Positions 46,016 through 56,615 of a DNA stretch of 64,000 nt are shown here, one piece after another. The number at the start of each line of letters is the position of its first letter. Positions within the stretch are counted from its first letter, which is position 1. The DNA lies in NCBI GenBank assembly GCA_014281115.1, contig JACONQ010000001.1, positions 2,046,001 through 2,110,000 on the forward strand, read 5' to 3'. The stretch comes from Laburnicola sp. R22_1. Lineage: Eukaryota; Ascomycota; Dothideomycetes; Pleosporales; Didymosphaeriaceae. The translations under genes and the position numbers were made by a program. Under the pieces are notes generated by a model. The model was not told the origin of the DNA. It saw nothing but the letters and a program-made list of their open reading frames with translations, and ran no database searches.

Positions 46016-47930
46016 AGCCAAGGGTCCTAGTTTCTAATAGTCTCGTGTTTCTAACACCCTGCAAAGCCCCGCTACTATCACTACCCTAGTTATGAATGTG
46101 TTTATAACTTTGTTAAATAAATCTCTAAAAACACAAAATAAACTGTATTTAAAGAGCTTTAATTGCTTTCTTTGTCTACACTTAAATTACGGGCAAGATA
46201 CTATTATGTTAGTTATTAATCTCGTTCCAAATATCGAACTAATGCCTACTCTACTTTCTTCTTAGAGCAACTCTCCTCTACCTTCTGTGTTAGGCTTCTC
46301 GCCTTGCAAACACGTTAAGAGGGCTTCTAATTAGTCTAAGAGAGAACTTCTACAAGACTCACGAAGCGATTGTTTAGATTAATTGCGACTTTGTGACGTT
46401 TTAGCGAATTTACTTACTTAATATACTCGCGTATAAAAGCAATCTTATAATCCTTTATAGAGACCTCTATTACAATATAGTCTAGTGCTATAGCAGCAAG
46501 CTAAATATATTATTGTGTAGCTAAAGAGCTGTTCTTTCTAGAAAATAGCTTTATAATATCGCCACCGCATTTTAGCGTCCTAATATCTATAGTAGAAGAG
46601 GGGGGTATTAACGGCCGTTGGCGTACTACAACCTACTAAGAACCCAAGGGCTTATCCACGCTCTTAGAATATAGCCCTGTTGCCTTCTACCCAGCTCGTA
46701 CGCACTGCTCTCAAAGACTAATTTTACGCGCTTCTGTATAAAATTTAAGAAATCTAGCCTTCCCAACCTTTGTTGTATTTGTCAGAGCTGTATGCTCGCT
46801 AAGGAATCGCCAATACGCTGCCTTTAGACTTAAGAAATAACTAAGATCTAAAGGCTAGAGTATATATAAAGTATAGATAGGTAAAAAGAGCAAGTAAATA
46901 TTATTTAGGTAATATATAGTTATAAATTCGTCTAAGGTATAACTGCTATAACTGTCGATAATAAGCAATCGTGCCTTAGATAGATCGTTAGGCTTAGTCT
47001 AGAGCAAGAACACCTTCTCTAGCCACTTAATAGTAATTTTGTTGCTTGTCTATTTATTTTGCAAGAAGGTAATATGCTAGCTAGGATGTTAAGCTAAAAA
47101 CTCTCGCTTAAACTACTACTCCTAGATGCTTTTGGCCTTAAAGATAACAAGGGGGTCTAGAGCGATACTAAGCGCGGAGATACACTCTATTACAGAGGTC
47201 TAAGTATAGGCATTTACTATCTTAACTAGTATAGAGTTTAGATTTTCCTATAAGGAGCTAATAACAAGCCTATTAATACTCTAGCCTTCTATAATGCCGC
47301 CCTCGTCGGCGTTATACCTCTGTTAGGGGAGAATCCAGCTTACGGTCCCGTACAGGTCGAACAAGTGCCTAATATTATCTAGAGTAGCTGCATTTATGCG
47401 TTCCCAATTAGTCTAGCAACCTAACTTTGTCTTAATAGCTGGGTGGCGCCGCAAAAAGTGATTAGACCACTTCCTCTCTAGGTTCCTGTAGTTACTCTCT
47501 TGCTTAAGCACGCTAGTTGCGATGGCTCGCACTTGCGCATACGTTAGCACGTAACTAAGGGCCTCCTGCTAGAGAATTTAGTGCTCTAGATACTCTTCTT
47601 AAATAGTTATAAGCTGCTGTTCACCGTTGTAAGCGTGTTAGTAAGGTTAGGCACTATTAAAGCGACCGCGAAGAGTGTTCTATAGTATCCTATACTAAGT
47701 AGTAGTAGTGGCCAAAGTAACTCTAGATTTAAGGTCTGTAAGTGTATTTTAGACGTCGCTCTCTATATATCTAGCCATTAGAAGACAGAAAAGATAATGC
47801 AAAAAGATAAATTAAAATTAATAAAGAATTAAATTTTTAAGAACTTATATTTAGTTGTAGTGCATAATAAGGAGGCGCGGTTATAGGGCTGTCCAAAATA
47901 CGGAGGTGTCGAAAACTAGGACCCCTGGCT
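46016..47930 (-). mobile_element. P3n, different pogo-type transposon nested in P3
   Basis: 1915 bp, with TA duplications at 46014-46015 and 47931-47932. TIRs: AGCCAAGGGTCCTAGTTT on the left, AGCCAGGGGTCCTAGTTT reversed on the right. P4 at 59695-59706 and P6 at 56040-56060 give the uninterrupted target. It lacks the GCCAAGACCCC motif of P1-P4, so it is a separate family. Confidence 0.88.
46216..47778 (-). pseudogene. P3n pogo (Tan1-like) transposase, inactivated
   Basis: ATG (47778, MARYIESDV) to TAA (46218-46216) is 521 codons with no net frameshift. Domains in order: an N-terminal helix-turn-helix, then a CENP-B-type DNA-binding domain (ALSYVLTYAQVRAIATSVLK, then NHFLRRHPAIKTKLG), then the DDE domain. 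The second catalytic box is LLIIDSYSSY with Asp kept, and the third is PLDLSYF with Asp kept. The end of the domain reads CVRAGWKATGLYSK, followed by a basic C-terminal tail. At least ten stops, mostly TAG/TAA at likely Gln/Trp codons. Confidence 0.85.
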
Positions 47931-48496
47931 TACTTAGCCTTTATATTCTCCACAAGCCGGAACTAGCCTCGTATTATCTTAGGATCCTCCTAGAGGGCTC
48001 TCTTATAGTCGTACTTTCGATTAAACTTAACTTTAAGCTCTGGCTGGCGCTTAACAAAGTTTGGAGCCTAGTTATGGCCCATAGGGTCGCGATGCCGCTT
48101 AGCTAGCAAAGAATTGGCTATATCCTCCACAGCAGCAAGCCGTGGCGAAAATTCTTACGAGTCTAGGTCGAGTATATGCTGTATAATCGCCTGCTCCTCT
48201 CTTATAGTGAGCTTTATTGTGTTGGGTGGGCAGTTGCGTTAGAAGGCAATTCTAGCACGTTGTTAGCTAAGGGTCTTTTAAGGGATGTTATAGATGGCGG
48301 CAGCGCGTCTTTGCGAAAGTAACGCGTCTCGTTTAATAGCCTGGATCGCAAGCTATATATAAGCTTCGTTTGACGCTAGTAGTTTGTTGTGTTATTAAGG
48401 CATCGCATTGTACTATTAATAGTAGTACGTTTTAGTAGGGTCTTAGCAAAAGTAAGTTGCTTAGTTGGGTAAGTTGCTTAGTTATAAAGTACGTTA

Positions 48497-48961
48497 TTAA
48501 AATAATATAGGCTTATATTAATAGAAAAGAGAAGGACTATAAATTAGTTCTTAGGTTACTATAGTAGAAGAAAAACACTATATTAGTAGCCCTAGAAAAA
48601 TAGTCTATATATATAGGGTCCTTCTATATAAGAATTAGAGATAAGTAAAGAAGATAAACTTCTACTCCTAGTTAAAAAGTCTCTGCTATATTATTTATAA
48701 CCTTAAATAAGAGAAAAAAAAAGAATAGGCTAATAGTCTTTGCTACCTTCCTTAAGGACATCAAGAAGGCCCTAGCCCTAAAGGCTAAGGTAGACCTAAG
48801 AGACTATCTTCTTAAGTAGCTCCTAGACTAAGTAGAAGTTTTCTTAAGAGAACAAGCTAATAAACTTCCCCTATTATAAGGCCCTAGAATTAATTACTTA
48901 ATCCCCTTTATTAAGAAGAATAAAGAGACCCTAAAGATTTCCTTTAGCCTCCTCTATAGGA
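48497..48961 (+). pseudogene. GYP-1 RT N-terminal region
   Basis: Reads FLKDIKKALALKAKVDLRDY, then LREQANKLPLL and GPRINYLIPFIKKNKETLK, the segment just upstream of the RT palm in fungal gypsy elements (compare HRGAGVDHxIEL). P5 interrupts it at 48961/51101. Confidence 0.75.
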
Positions 48962-51100
48962 ACATATTGGTTCAGCACTTGGCGCGGTTCGGCAAATGGC
49001 GCACCCCAACCAAATCACGCAGTTTACAACACCTCGTTACTAAGCCATCCACAATAGCTAGAATATTCTAATAATTTATTTAATTACTATATAAATTGCT
49101 GCGAAAAAGATGTACTACTAGAATTTCGCTGGAAGTTTAATATTGCGGCCACAGCGCGTTGTTGTTGTGGGTGCTGGATCACGCCCCATTTCATCACCCC
49201 TATCCCCCCTACCCTTAGCAACCACCACACGTTGCTTTTTTTTCTATTTTGGCGCTGCGGCAGGCTTTAAGGCCTTCCTCTTTCCCTTTTAGGAAGTTTG
49301 TATAGCCTTTTTGGAGTTTTCTTTCTTCTGAATTCTCTGTTGTTGCTCAGCCTGTTTCTTCGCTGCGACCCTCTCCTTTTCCTCCCTTTTCTTAACCCTT
49401 AACCTTTCTCTTTCTTTCTTCTCCTGCAGGTTACGTAGCTTAGCTGAGGTTATTTCTGCCTTCTTACGCGCTTTTTCAAGTTCTACTTTCTCTTTCTCCT
49501 TATCTACAACGCTCTCGCGTACTCTAGCCTCCCTTAGCTTCCTTGGGGACTAGAAAACTGCACCACCGTGGTACTCCCTGCGTTGTTGCAGGTCTAGAGG
49601 CTTGCTCTTCTTCTGCTGCTTCTTCTTGACTTGTAGGGCCTTTGTCAGGCCTTGTACCTCAGCGTGGAGGATGTTATTTTGAACAGAGATGTGGTGGAGA
49701 GAACGCTTCAGCTTCTGCACCTCCCTACTGCCCTCCTCCCTTATAGTATTACGCACGAGGGTCTAGATTTTAAGCCAATCCTTGCCGCTAAGTACAGAGG
49801 TACTGCTCTCTCTTAAATCCTGCTCCACTGGAGTTGATGGCCTGTATTTCTAAAGAATAACCTCAGCGTTACAGGGCCATATACTAGTGGCCTTAAAGGA
49901 CTTTAGAATCGTTTTCTTCTTGAAGGAGATGGTCCAGGCTTCCTAGAAGAGAGGGAAGAAGTCTCCTTTCTTTACTAAGAGTAGCCCCTAGGCCTTATAG
50001 AGATAGGTAGTGAGGGCTTTTAAGTAGGCTAATAAGAGAGGCTTAAAGAGTACTACATTAAGGGGCTGCAGCGTGTGGGTACTGTAAGGGGGGAATATTA
50101 TAAGGAGAATCCGATTGTGGTCACAGTAGTCGATAAACTCTCTTGTTACGTGGGACCTATGGCCATCCACAATTAGTAGTCAGTAGGATTGACGAGCTTT
50201 CGCTTTTGTGTACCAATTGAAGACCTGTTCGAGCCACGTAAGGCCTATATCGTTGTTGGTCCATCTATTAGGAGATGTAGTGACAAATACCTTATGCTTC
50301 CCAGTCTTAATATCCTCTACCTAGGCCGATTAGAGAGCGTTATTGGCAGCTGCAAATAGTAGCCCTAGTGGCAACGCAGTTCTATTAGCGCAGACGCAAG
50401 CTAGGATGGTTATCCACTCTCTGTTGCCATCTTAGAGGGCTGATTTCACTTCCCCGCGGTCCCACATAGCTTTGCTAAAGATCCTTTTGCTTCTTCCAAT
50501 CACTCCTATAAGGAAGCCCTTCTTATCCATATTGTACGTGTGACGAGGCTCTATATTGTACTCCTCCATTTTCTCTAGTAGAAGTTGAAAGAATTGCTTG
50601 TATTTAGCCCCTGAATCAGCTTGGTGGCGCGCGCGATCCATTCTAGTAACCCAATGGGGGGTGATTTCGACGTTGTAACGGTTAATGAATTGGGTAACCT
50701 AGCTTTTTCCTACTGGTTGTTCGCTGTTAGTTTTTGCAATTAATAAAGCAAAATTCTGCAGCATCTTCCTTGTAGGTGGTAGACAACGGCCTGTAAGCTT
50801 TTCTATATAGCTTACAAGCTCCGGTTCTTGTTAAGGGGTAAGTTTTCGCTGTTGGAGTTGTTGCTCTTTTATTGGCACGTTTTTGCCCTGGTGTATCCTC
50901 CTTAACGTAGTGTCTGGTACACCATATTTTTTCGCTATTTTTCGATACGAGAATTCTTCTCCTGGTCCGCGCGATTCGATTTCTTCAATTGCCTTGTCAA
51001 TTGGATCCATATTGGCTGAGTTATGGGTGGGTGAAGGATAGGGTGGAAAATGCGGGGGTGCGCCATTTGCCGAACCGCGCCAAGTGCTGAACCAACATGT
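48962..51100 (-). mobile_element. P5, pogo-type DNA transposon, little mutated
   Basis: 2139 bp with long TIRs: ACATATTGGTTCAGCACTTG, then GCGCGGTTCGGCAAATGGCG, matching the right end reversed except for one G/A (ACATGTTGG). TA follows on the right (51101-51102). The left flank reads GGA where TA is expected, a point difference. The empty site is in GYP-3 near 33215-33230. Confidence 0.9.
49118..51010 (-). pseudogene. P5 pogo (DDE_1) transposase, one open frame with about 12 stops
   Basis: The frame from ATG at 51010 to TAG at 49120-49118 is 631 codons without an indel. The N-terminus reads MDPIDKAIEEIESRGPGEEF, then SYRKIAKKYGVPDTTLRRIH, a helix-turn-helix. A CENP-B-like segment follows. 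The DDE domain reads YNMDKKGFLIGVIGRSKR (Asp kept, Glu to Lys), IVDGHRSHVTREF (Asp kept) and LQPLNVVLFKPL (third Asp is Asn). A long Lys/Glu-rich coiled-coil tail (EKEKVELEKARKKAE and on) and a basic end follow. Compared with its relatives it has an extra C-terminal coiled coil and no zinc knuckle. Most stops fit CAG/TGG to TAG. Confidence 0.88.
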
Positions 51101-51156
51101 TATATTAAAGAAGAAATTACTAGTTCTTTATATTAAAGAAGAAATTACTAGTTCTT
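51101..51156 (+). repeat. 28-bp perfect tandem duplication beside P5
   Basis: A 28-bp unit (TATATTAAAGAAGAAATTAC plus eight more bases) is present twice, at 51101-51128 and 51129-51156. GYP-2 and GYP-3 have one unit. It lies directly at the right edge of P5. Confidence 0.85.
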
Positions 51157-52946
51157 TATAAAAACTAATAAAGTACTTTAACTATAGCTTTACTTAGGTA
51201 AGTAAGTCTAGCGCTATAGTACTAGTGTTATTTATAAAAAGACTTAGAGGAGGTTTATAGTTTTATATAGACTATAGAATATTAAATGCCCTATTAAAAA
51301 AGAACTACTACTCTCTCCCCCTTATTAGAAAGATATTATAGCTTCTTACTAAGGTTAAGTAGCTAATAAAGTTAGATACAATTTAGGCCTTTTATAAGTT
51401 AAGAATAGTAGAAAAAAATAGAAAATAGCCTTTTAAACCTAGTTTAGGTTGAATAAGTGGCTAGTAGTCCCCTTTAGACTAGCTAATATACTAAGCATCT
51501 TCTAGAAATATATTAATTATATTTTAAAGAAGTACTTAAATAACTTTTACTTTACCTATATAAACAACGTCCTTATATTTTCTAGTAATAGTAGATTTTT
51601 AAGAGACTATTAGAATAAAGTATAATAGATAGTAGAGAAGTTAGGCAAGATAGGGCTATACTTAAATATTAAGAAGTGTAAGTTTATAGTTACTAAGACT
51701 AAGTACCTTAGATTTATTATAGAGTATAAAAAGGAGATTAGTATAGACCTAAAGAAGATTAAAGCTATCTAAAATTAGGCTTTTTCTATAGATATAAAAG
51801 GTGTTTAAAGTTTTCTAAAGTTTTCTAACTTCTACTAGAGATTTATAGAGAACTTTTTAGAAGTAGTATCTTTATTAACAAAGTTAATTAGAAAGAAAAC
51901 TCTCTTTTTATAAGGGTAGAAATAATAGTAGTCCTTTAACTACCTAAAGAAAGTGTTTTATACTAAGCCTATACTAGCCTATTTTAATACTAAGAAGAAA
52001 GAAGTATTAGAGGCTAACTTCTTAGGCTAGGCCTCTAGAGCCTACTTCTTATAGTTTAATATAAAAGAAGTCCTTAGGCTAATTATCTACGTCTTTACTA
52101 AATACACTTTTATAAACGTAAACTATATAATTTATAATAAGGAGATACTTATAGTTATTAAAATAACTAAGAAGTAGTATAATATACTTTAGGCTATGCT
52201 CTATATATTTATATATACTAATTATAAGAACCTTATATACTTTATAAAATCTAAAAGATTAAATAAGAGATATATATACTAGGCTAATACCTTTAGTAAA
52301 TATAATATAATATTCTAATATAAACTAGAAACTATTAACTTAAGGGCAGATGCCCTTTTGCAATACTAGTAGAATATGTCTACTAATACTAAAAATAATT
52401 AAATTAAGTTTTATAAAATTTAACTTCTTAAAAGATTTTTTTAGGGAATAGAAATACTAGGTTCTAAATATTTATTGCCCTAGCAATATAAGCTTTGCCT
52501 AAAAGACTTAACCCCCTTAGAAAAAAGAAAGCTAGGCTAAATATAAGAAACGCTAGTCTTCTTCTCTTTACTTACTAGAAGAGTTTCCTCCTAGACTAAA
52601 AATATACCCCCTAGTTAACTTAGACTTAGATAAACTATAGTATTATAGCTTAGAGAGAGATTTTATATTAAAGAAAGTAAAAATGTATATTCTTTACTAT
52701 AGGCACACTTTCTCTTTTTTTCTAAATCTAAAGATTACATTATAAGAATGCAATATTAATAATACTAATTACCATTAGTACTAGAAATAAAAATAGGTTC
52801 TAGACTAAAAACTCCTATAGATAATACTAGTTATTATAGTCTATAACTCCCCTATATTTAGGCATCTAAAAAGAGAGGTTACCTATAAAATAGTTACTAA
52901 ATTATACTTCTTTCTAAATCTATTAGACTTTATCTATAAATATATT
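51157..52946 (+). pseudogene. GYP-1 reverse transcriptase and RNase H
   Basis: Ty3/gypsy polymerase. FIKRLRGGL followed by YRILNALLKKNYYSLPLIRK near 51230-51330 matches the GGLRFCVDYRALN palm block. The active-site box YVDD reads YINN at 51557-51568, so both Asp are Asn and the enzyme is dead. The next block, YLNIKKCKFIVTKTKYLRFI, is typical of gypsy RT. RNase H follows, and a hinge block LRADALLQY lies near 52340 (compare NxRADALSRR). It reads in one frame with many TAA/TAG. Confidence 0.85.
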
Positions 52947-52962
52947 AAGAACTATAATATAT

Positions 52963-53067
52963 GGCGTTATTTTATCTACCTAGGAGTAGGACGACAAAGG
53001 CTTTCATCTCAAATAACATGATAAAAAAAGCAGAGCCCCCTGCTTAGTAATTAAAAAAAGGCGTAAA
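52963..53067. mobile_element. EL1 short copy (105 bp)
   Basis: Flanked by the 16-bp repeat AAGAACTATAATATAT (52947-52962 and 53068-53083). The sister GYP-3 at 29940-29960 lacks it. It is little mutated (GACGACAAAGGCTTTCATCTC). It shares its left end with all EL1 copies and stops after AAAAAAAGGCGTAAAA. Confidence 0.82.
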
Positions 53068-54740
53068 AAGAACTATAATATATATAGGAGAACTAAGCTA
53101 TAGAAAAATATAAAATAAGGGCTACTAAAACTCCTTTCTCTCTTAAACTAAATATAGAAGAAAATCTCTATAGACTTTATTACTAAGCTTCCTATAAGTA
53201 GGAGAAATATAAATATAATAGTAGTATATAATAGGGTAGGAAAAAGAATAGTTTTAGTAGTCTCTCTACTAGACTTAGAGGTAGAAATAGTAGTAAAAGT
53301 ATTTCTTTATTATATTATAGCTTACTATTAGCTTTCTAACACGATAACCTCTAACTATAGAGATTAATTTATAAGCGACTTTTAGAGGTATCTATATAAA
53401 AGAATAAAGATTTAGAAAAGATTATTCTCTTTTAAATATCTAGAAACTAATAGCACTATAGAATATATAAATTCTATAATTTAGGTATACTTCTACACTT
53501 TTATATAATAGAACTAAAAGAATTAGGCCTTATACTACTCTATAGCGCAAATAGCTATTAATAGACAAGAAGCTACCTCTACTAGAGTAGTACTATTTTT
53601 TCGCTAGCATAAATATAATATAGACCTATCTAAGCTAAATATACCAATAAAAGCTATTAACAATTACTAATAGAATTTATAGCTAGTAAAGTTTGCTAAA
53701 GCTTTACTATAGAAGTTTTAAGAAGTTTTTATGTTTATTTAAGCTAAAATAGCTAAGTTCTAATAAAAGTAGAAGTAGTAAGTAAACTAGCACTAGAGAG
53801 ACACTCTTATACTAAAGAAAGGAGATAAAGTACTAAAGAAAGGAGATAAAGTCTAACTTTAGTATAGAGACTACTTATCTAAGTTCTACCCTAATAAGAA
53901 GTTAGACTAGAAAAATGCAAAGTTTATAGTTATATAAGTAGTAGACTTCTATAATATAGAACTAGATATTTTATCTAAAGTTTACCTAGTATTCTTAGTA
54001 AATTATCTACGCCTAGCTAAAGAAGATCTTCTTCCTAGCTAGGCTATAGATAATAGAAAACTAAAAGCTATTATTATTAAAAAGAAAAGAAATAGGTTAT
54101 AAAAGATATCTTAGCTAAGAAACCTACTTGAAGAGGAAGGAGGCTATAGAGATTACTATACTAAGTTAAGTAGTTAGATAATACTAACTTAACTTAGGAA
54201 CCTACTATAAATTTCTTTACTATAAAGGTATTAGATTACTAGGAAATATATACCTTTCTATTTTAAAATAATAATAAAAAGTTATCTATAGACTTCTATA
54301 GGAACTTTCTAAACTAATAACTATGCTATAGCTTCTAGTATAGAAGTTGTATCTTTAGTAGAGAACTTAAAACGCCTTTACTAAAAAGAGGTTAGAATAA
54401 GTCTCGACCTTTAGCCCTCCCTACTAATTACTTAAGGATTAGTAGGGAATAAGACTATAATCTGCTTAAAAGAGTAAAGATTATATAAGGAAGTACTATA
54501 AATTATTTAGAAGTGTTAGCTCTAGTAGAAGCTAGTAGAAAAAAAAGCATTGTCCCCCCTATAATAAAGTAATATAGATTCTAAGTAATAGGAAGTAGAG
54601 TAATTAAGAAAAGGAGAAGAAAGGGCTATTTAGAGAAGAATATTATAAAAGAGAGGAAATAAATATAGCGTAACTAAAGAAATTAAAGCATTTTAAAAGC
54701 TAAGCTTATAGCTTAGCTATACCTATAAAATTATAGACTA
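53068..54740 (+). pseudogene. GYP-1 integrase and pol C-terminus
   Basis: Integrase core. SIDFITKLPISRRNINIIVV near 53166 keeps the first catalytic Asp. The second box, expected SDRGSQFIS, reads SNYRD*FISD near 53350 (Asp to Asn). The third box, YLETNSTIEYINS near 53440, keeps Glu. Then QIAINRQEATSTRVVLFF matches the ...HxSTGxSPFF block. A chromodomain, usual in this family, could not be recognised in the decayed C-terminus. P6 interrupts at 54741. Confidence 0.8.
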
Positions 54741-54742
54741 TA

Positions 54743-56613
54743 ACGTACTTTGCACTCGAGTCGATTATTCCATCGAGTCGATTACTTTGCCAAGATCCCA
54801 CTAAGTTCTGTACTATTCACAATAGTACAGAGTTAACACGAACTATTTTTAATAGTCTAAATAGGCCAATCTATTTAGAATCTACTTCTATAGGCTGCCT
54901 ACAGGTTATTTTGTTATGCCTAGGCTTGCCGCAGCGTCCACAGCGCTATTAAGCAGATTCGCCTCTATTAGCGCGCACCCTCTTCTTTGCCTTTTGCCTA
55001 TCACTGCGCGCCCCAAACTCCTTTAGAGTGGCCAGCTGCTGGCCCTCCTTAGCTGTGAGGACTCCTTTACGCTGTACTCGCTTTCTTTTATACAATTTAC
55101 GTCGCGTGGCGGCCTTATTAGTAGCTTAAAGTTTAGCGTTGCGTTTGGTTATTAACACTAAAGAATACTCTATCAGCTCGGCGTCTTTAACAAGCTTTTT
55201 CACCGCCTTAACTATATAAGTTAGGGAACTATCTATATGCCTTTAAATTCTCTGCTTAACCAGCGTTAATTGCGACCTAAATTCTATACTATTTCGCAGA
55301 GTTTGCGACTTCTATATACTATCGCGAATAGTACAAAGTGGAGGCGTACGCAGGCGGACGTTAAGCTGCGATATCACAACTTCTAGATTGTGGAGCACTA
55401 GGCCAGCACCTTAAAAGCCTCCTTTAATATTACTTTTAGTAATTAAAGCCTTAAAAGTAGCAATAAAGCAAGATAGGAACTTAATTTTAGTAATGTGCGT
55501 AATGTGGTTGCGCATTAGATTCTTAGCTTGGCGTCTATACGCCTTCTTTAATAGCGCAAAACAACTCACATTAAGTGGCTACAAGAGGTGCAACAAATGT
55601 GGAGGCATATAGAGAGTAATAATATTACTCTTTTTATAGTAATTCTATAATTTAAGCGAGTTATAACTTTTGTGGCTATTAATAATAAGTAAACGTGCTT
55701 CACTAGTAGTACGCCTCTTTATATGCTTATTAAAGTGCTTTAGCCATTATAGACTAAGCTTATTTATTATCTAGCCGTTCTTAGAGACTGCAATAACCCA
55801 ATTATAAGGTAGATCCTTCTCCTTATACTAGGCAGAGAGGTGGTGCTTACCCCCAAAGATAATAAAGGGTGGGATCCACCACCCTATTGCGTTAATGCCT
55901 TAGATAACTATTATCCACTCCCTATTATGCTACTATACCTGCTTTGGCCGTCCTTAACACTCAGAGCCTATAACTACTACTCTAGTTAATATTATGCCTA
56001 TTATAAAGCCAGACTTATTAAAATTATAGGTGTCCTTATTTAGGATACTATACTTGGCCTTTATGTTCTTTATAAGTCGGAACCAGCCTTATATTACCTT
56101 AGAATCCTTCTAGAGAACTCTCTTATAGTCGTACTTTTAATTAAACTTGACTTAAAGCTTTGGCTGGCGCTTAACAAAGTTATAAGGCCACCTCTAGCCA
56201 ACTGGCTTGTAGTGGCGTGCAGCTAGTAAAGAATCGGCCATATCTTTTATGACATTAAGCTGGGGCGGAAATCCTCGCGCGTCTAGGTTAAGTATATGCT
56301 GCATAAGCACCTGCTCCTCTCTTATAGTAAGTCTTATTTTATTAGGTGTGCAGTCGCGTCTAAACGTCTTTCTAGTGCATTAGTTGCTAAGTGTACTTTA
56401 AAAGACGTTATAGGGGGCTGTAGCACATTGCTAAGAGAGTGTCGCGTCTTATTTAATAGCCTAGATTGCAAGCTATATACGCGCTTCTTTTAACGCCAGT
56501 GGTTTGTTGTGTGGTTAAGGCATCGCGTTGTACTATTGCTAATAGTACGTTTTGGTAGAGTCTTAGCAAAGTAATTGACTTAATAGAATAATCGACTCGA
56601 GTGCAAAGTACGT
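54743..56613 (-). mobile_element. P6, pogo-type DNA transposon
   Basis: 1871 bp, with TA duplications at 54741-54742 and 56614-56615. TIR ACGTACTTTGCACTCGAGTC; GAGTCGATTA is doubled on the left; then CTTTGCCAAGATCCCAC. The transposase is of the P3/P4 family, but the outer TIR motif is quite different. Confidence 0.9.
54906..56523 (-). pseudogene. P6 pogo transposase, inactivated and frameshifted
   Basis: Close homologue of the P4 protein (VGWRWPYNFVKRQPKL, NAIGWWIPPFIIFGGKHHLS, NIITLYMPPHLLHLL, MRNHITHITKIKFLSCFIAT). The length from ATG (56523) to stop (54906) is not a multiple of three. The first catalytic box reads YNFNKSGF (Asp to Asn), the second LLIINSHKSY (Asp to Asn) and the third PLNVSCF (Asp to Asn): all three lost. 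The zinc knuckle is partly kept (CGRCGKPRHNKIT, last Cys lost). Confidence 0.85.
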
Positions 56614-56615
56614 TA

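Larger units (their letters stand above)
44860..48403 (-). pseudogene. P3 pogo transposase, split by P3n and frameshifted
   Basis: Same family as the P4 protein (start MPQQHNKLLAS-like at 48403, stop near 44860). The two parts are 48403-47933 and 46015-44860. The joined length is not a multiple of three, so at least one indel exists. The second and third catalytic Asp positions read Asn (LLIIN near 45650; LN near 45530). The zinc knuckle reads CYRRCGEPRQ followed by a stop: His lost. Confidence 0.8.
44707..48494 (-). mobile_element. P3, pogo-type DNA transposon interrupted by P3n
   Basis: TA duplications at 44705-44706 and 48495-48496. The TIR ACGTACTCTATAACTAAGCG matches the TIR of P4 (ACGTACTCCACAACCGAGCG) apart from transitions. 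Without P3n it is about 1.87 kb. Only 22 bp of GYP-1 separate it from P2. Confidence 0.9.

Noticed and set aside
47906..48106. 66-residue plus-strand frame
   Set aside because: Spans the edge of P3n and the antisense strand of the P3 transposase, so it cannot be a gene.
56296..56493. 65-residue plus-strand frame
   Set aside because: Antisense shadow of the P6 transposase N-terminus.
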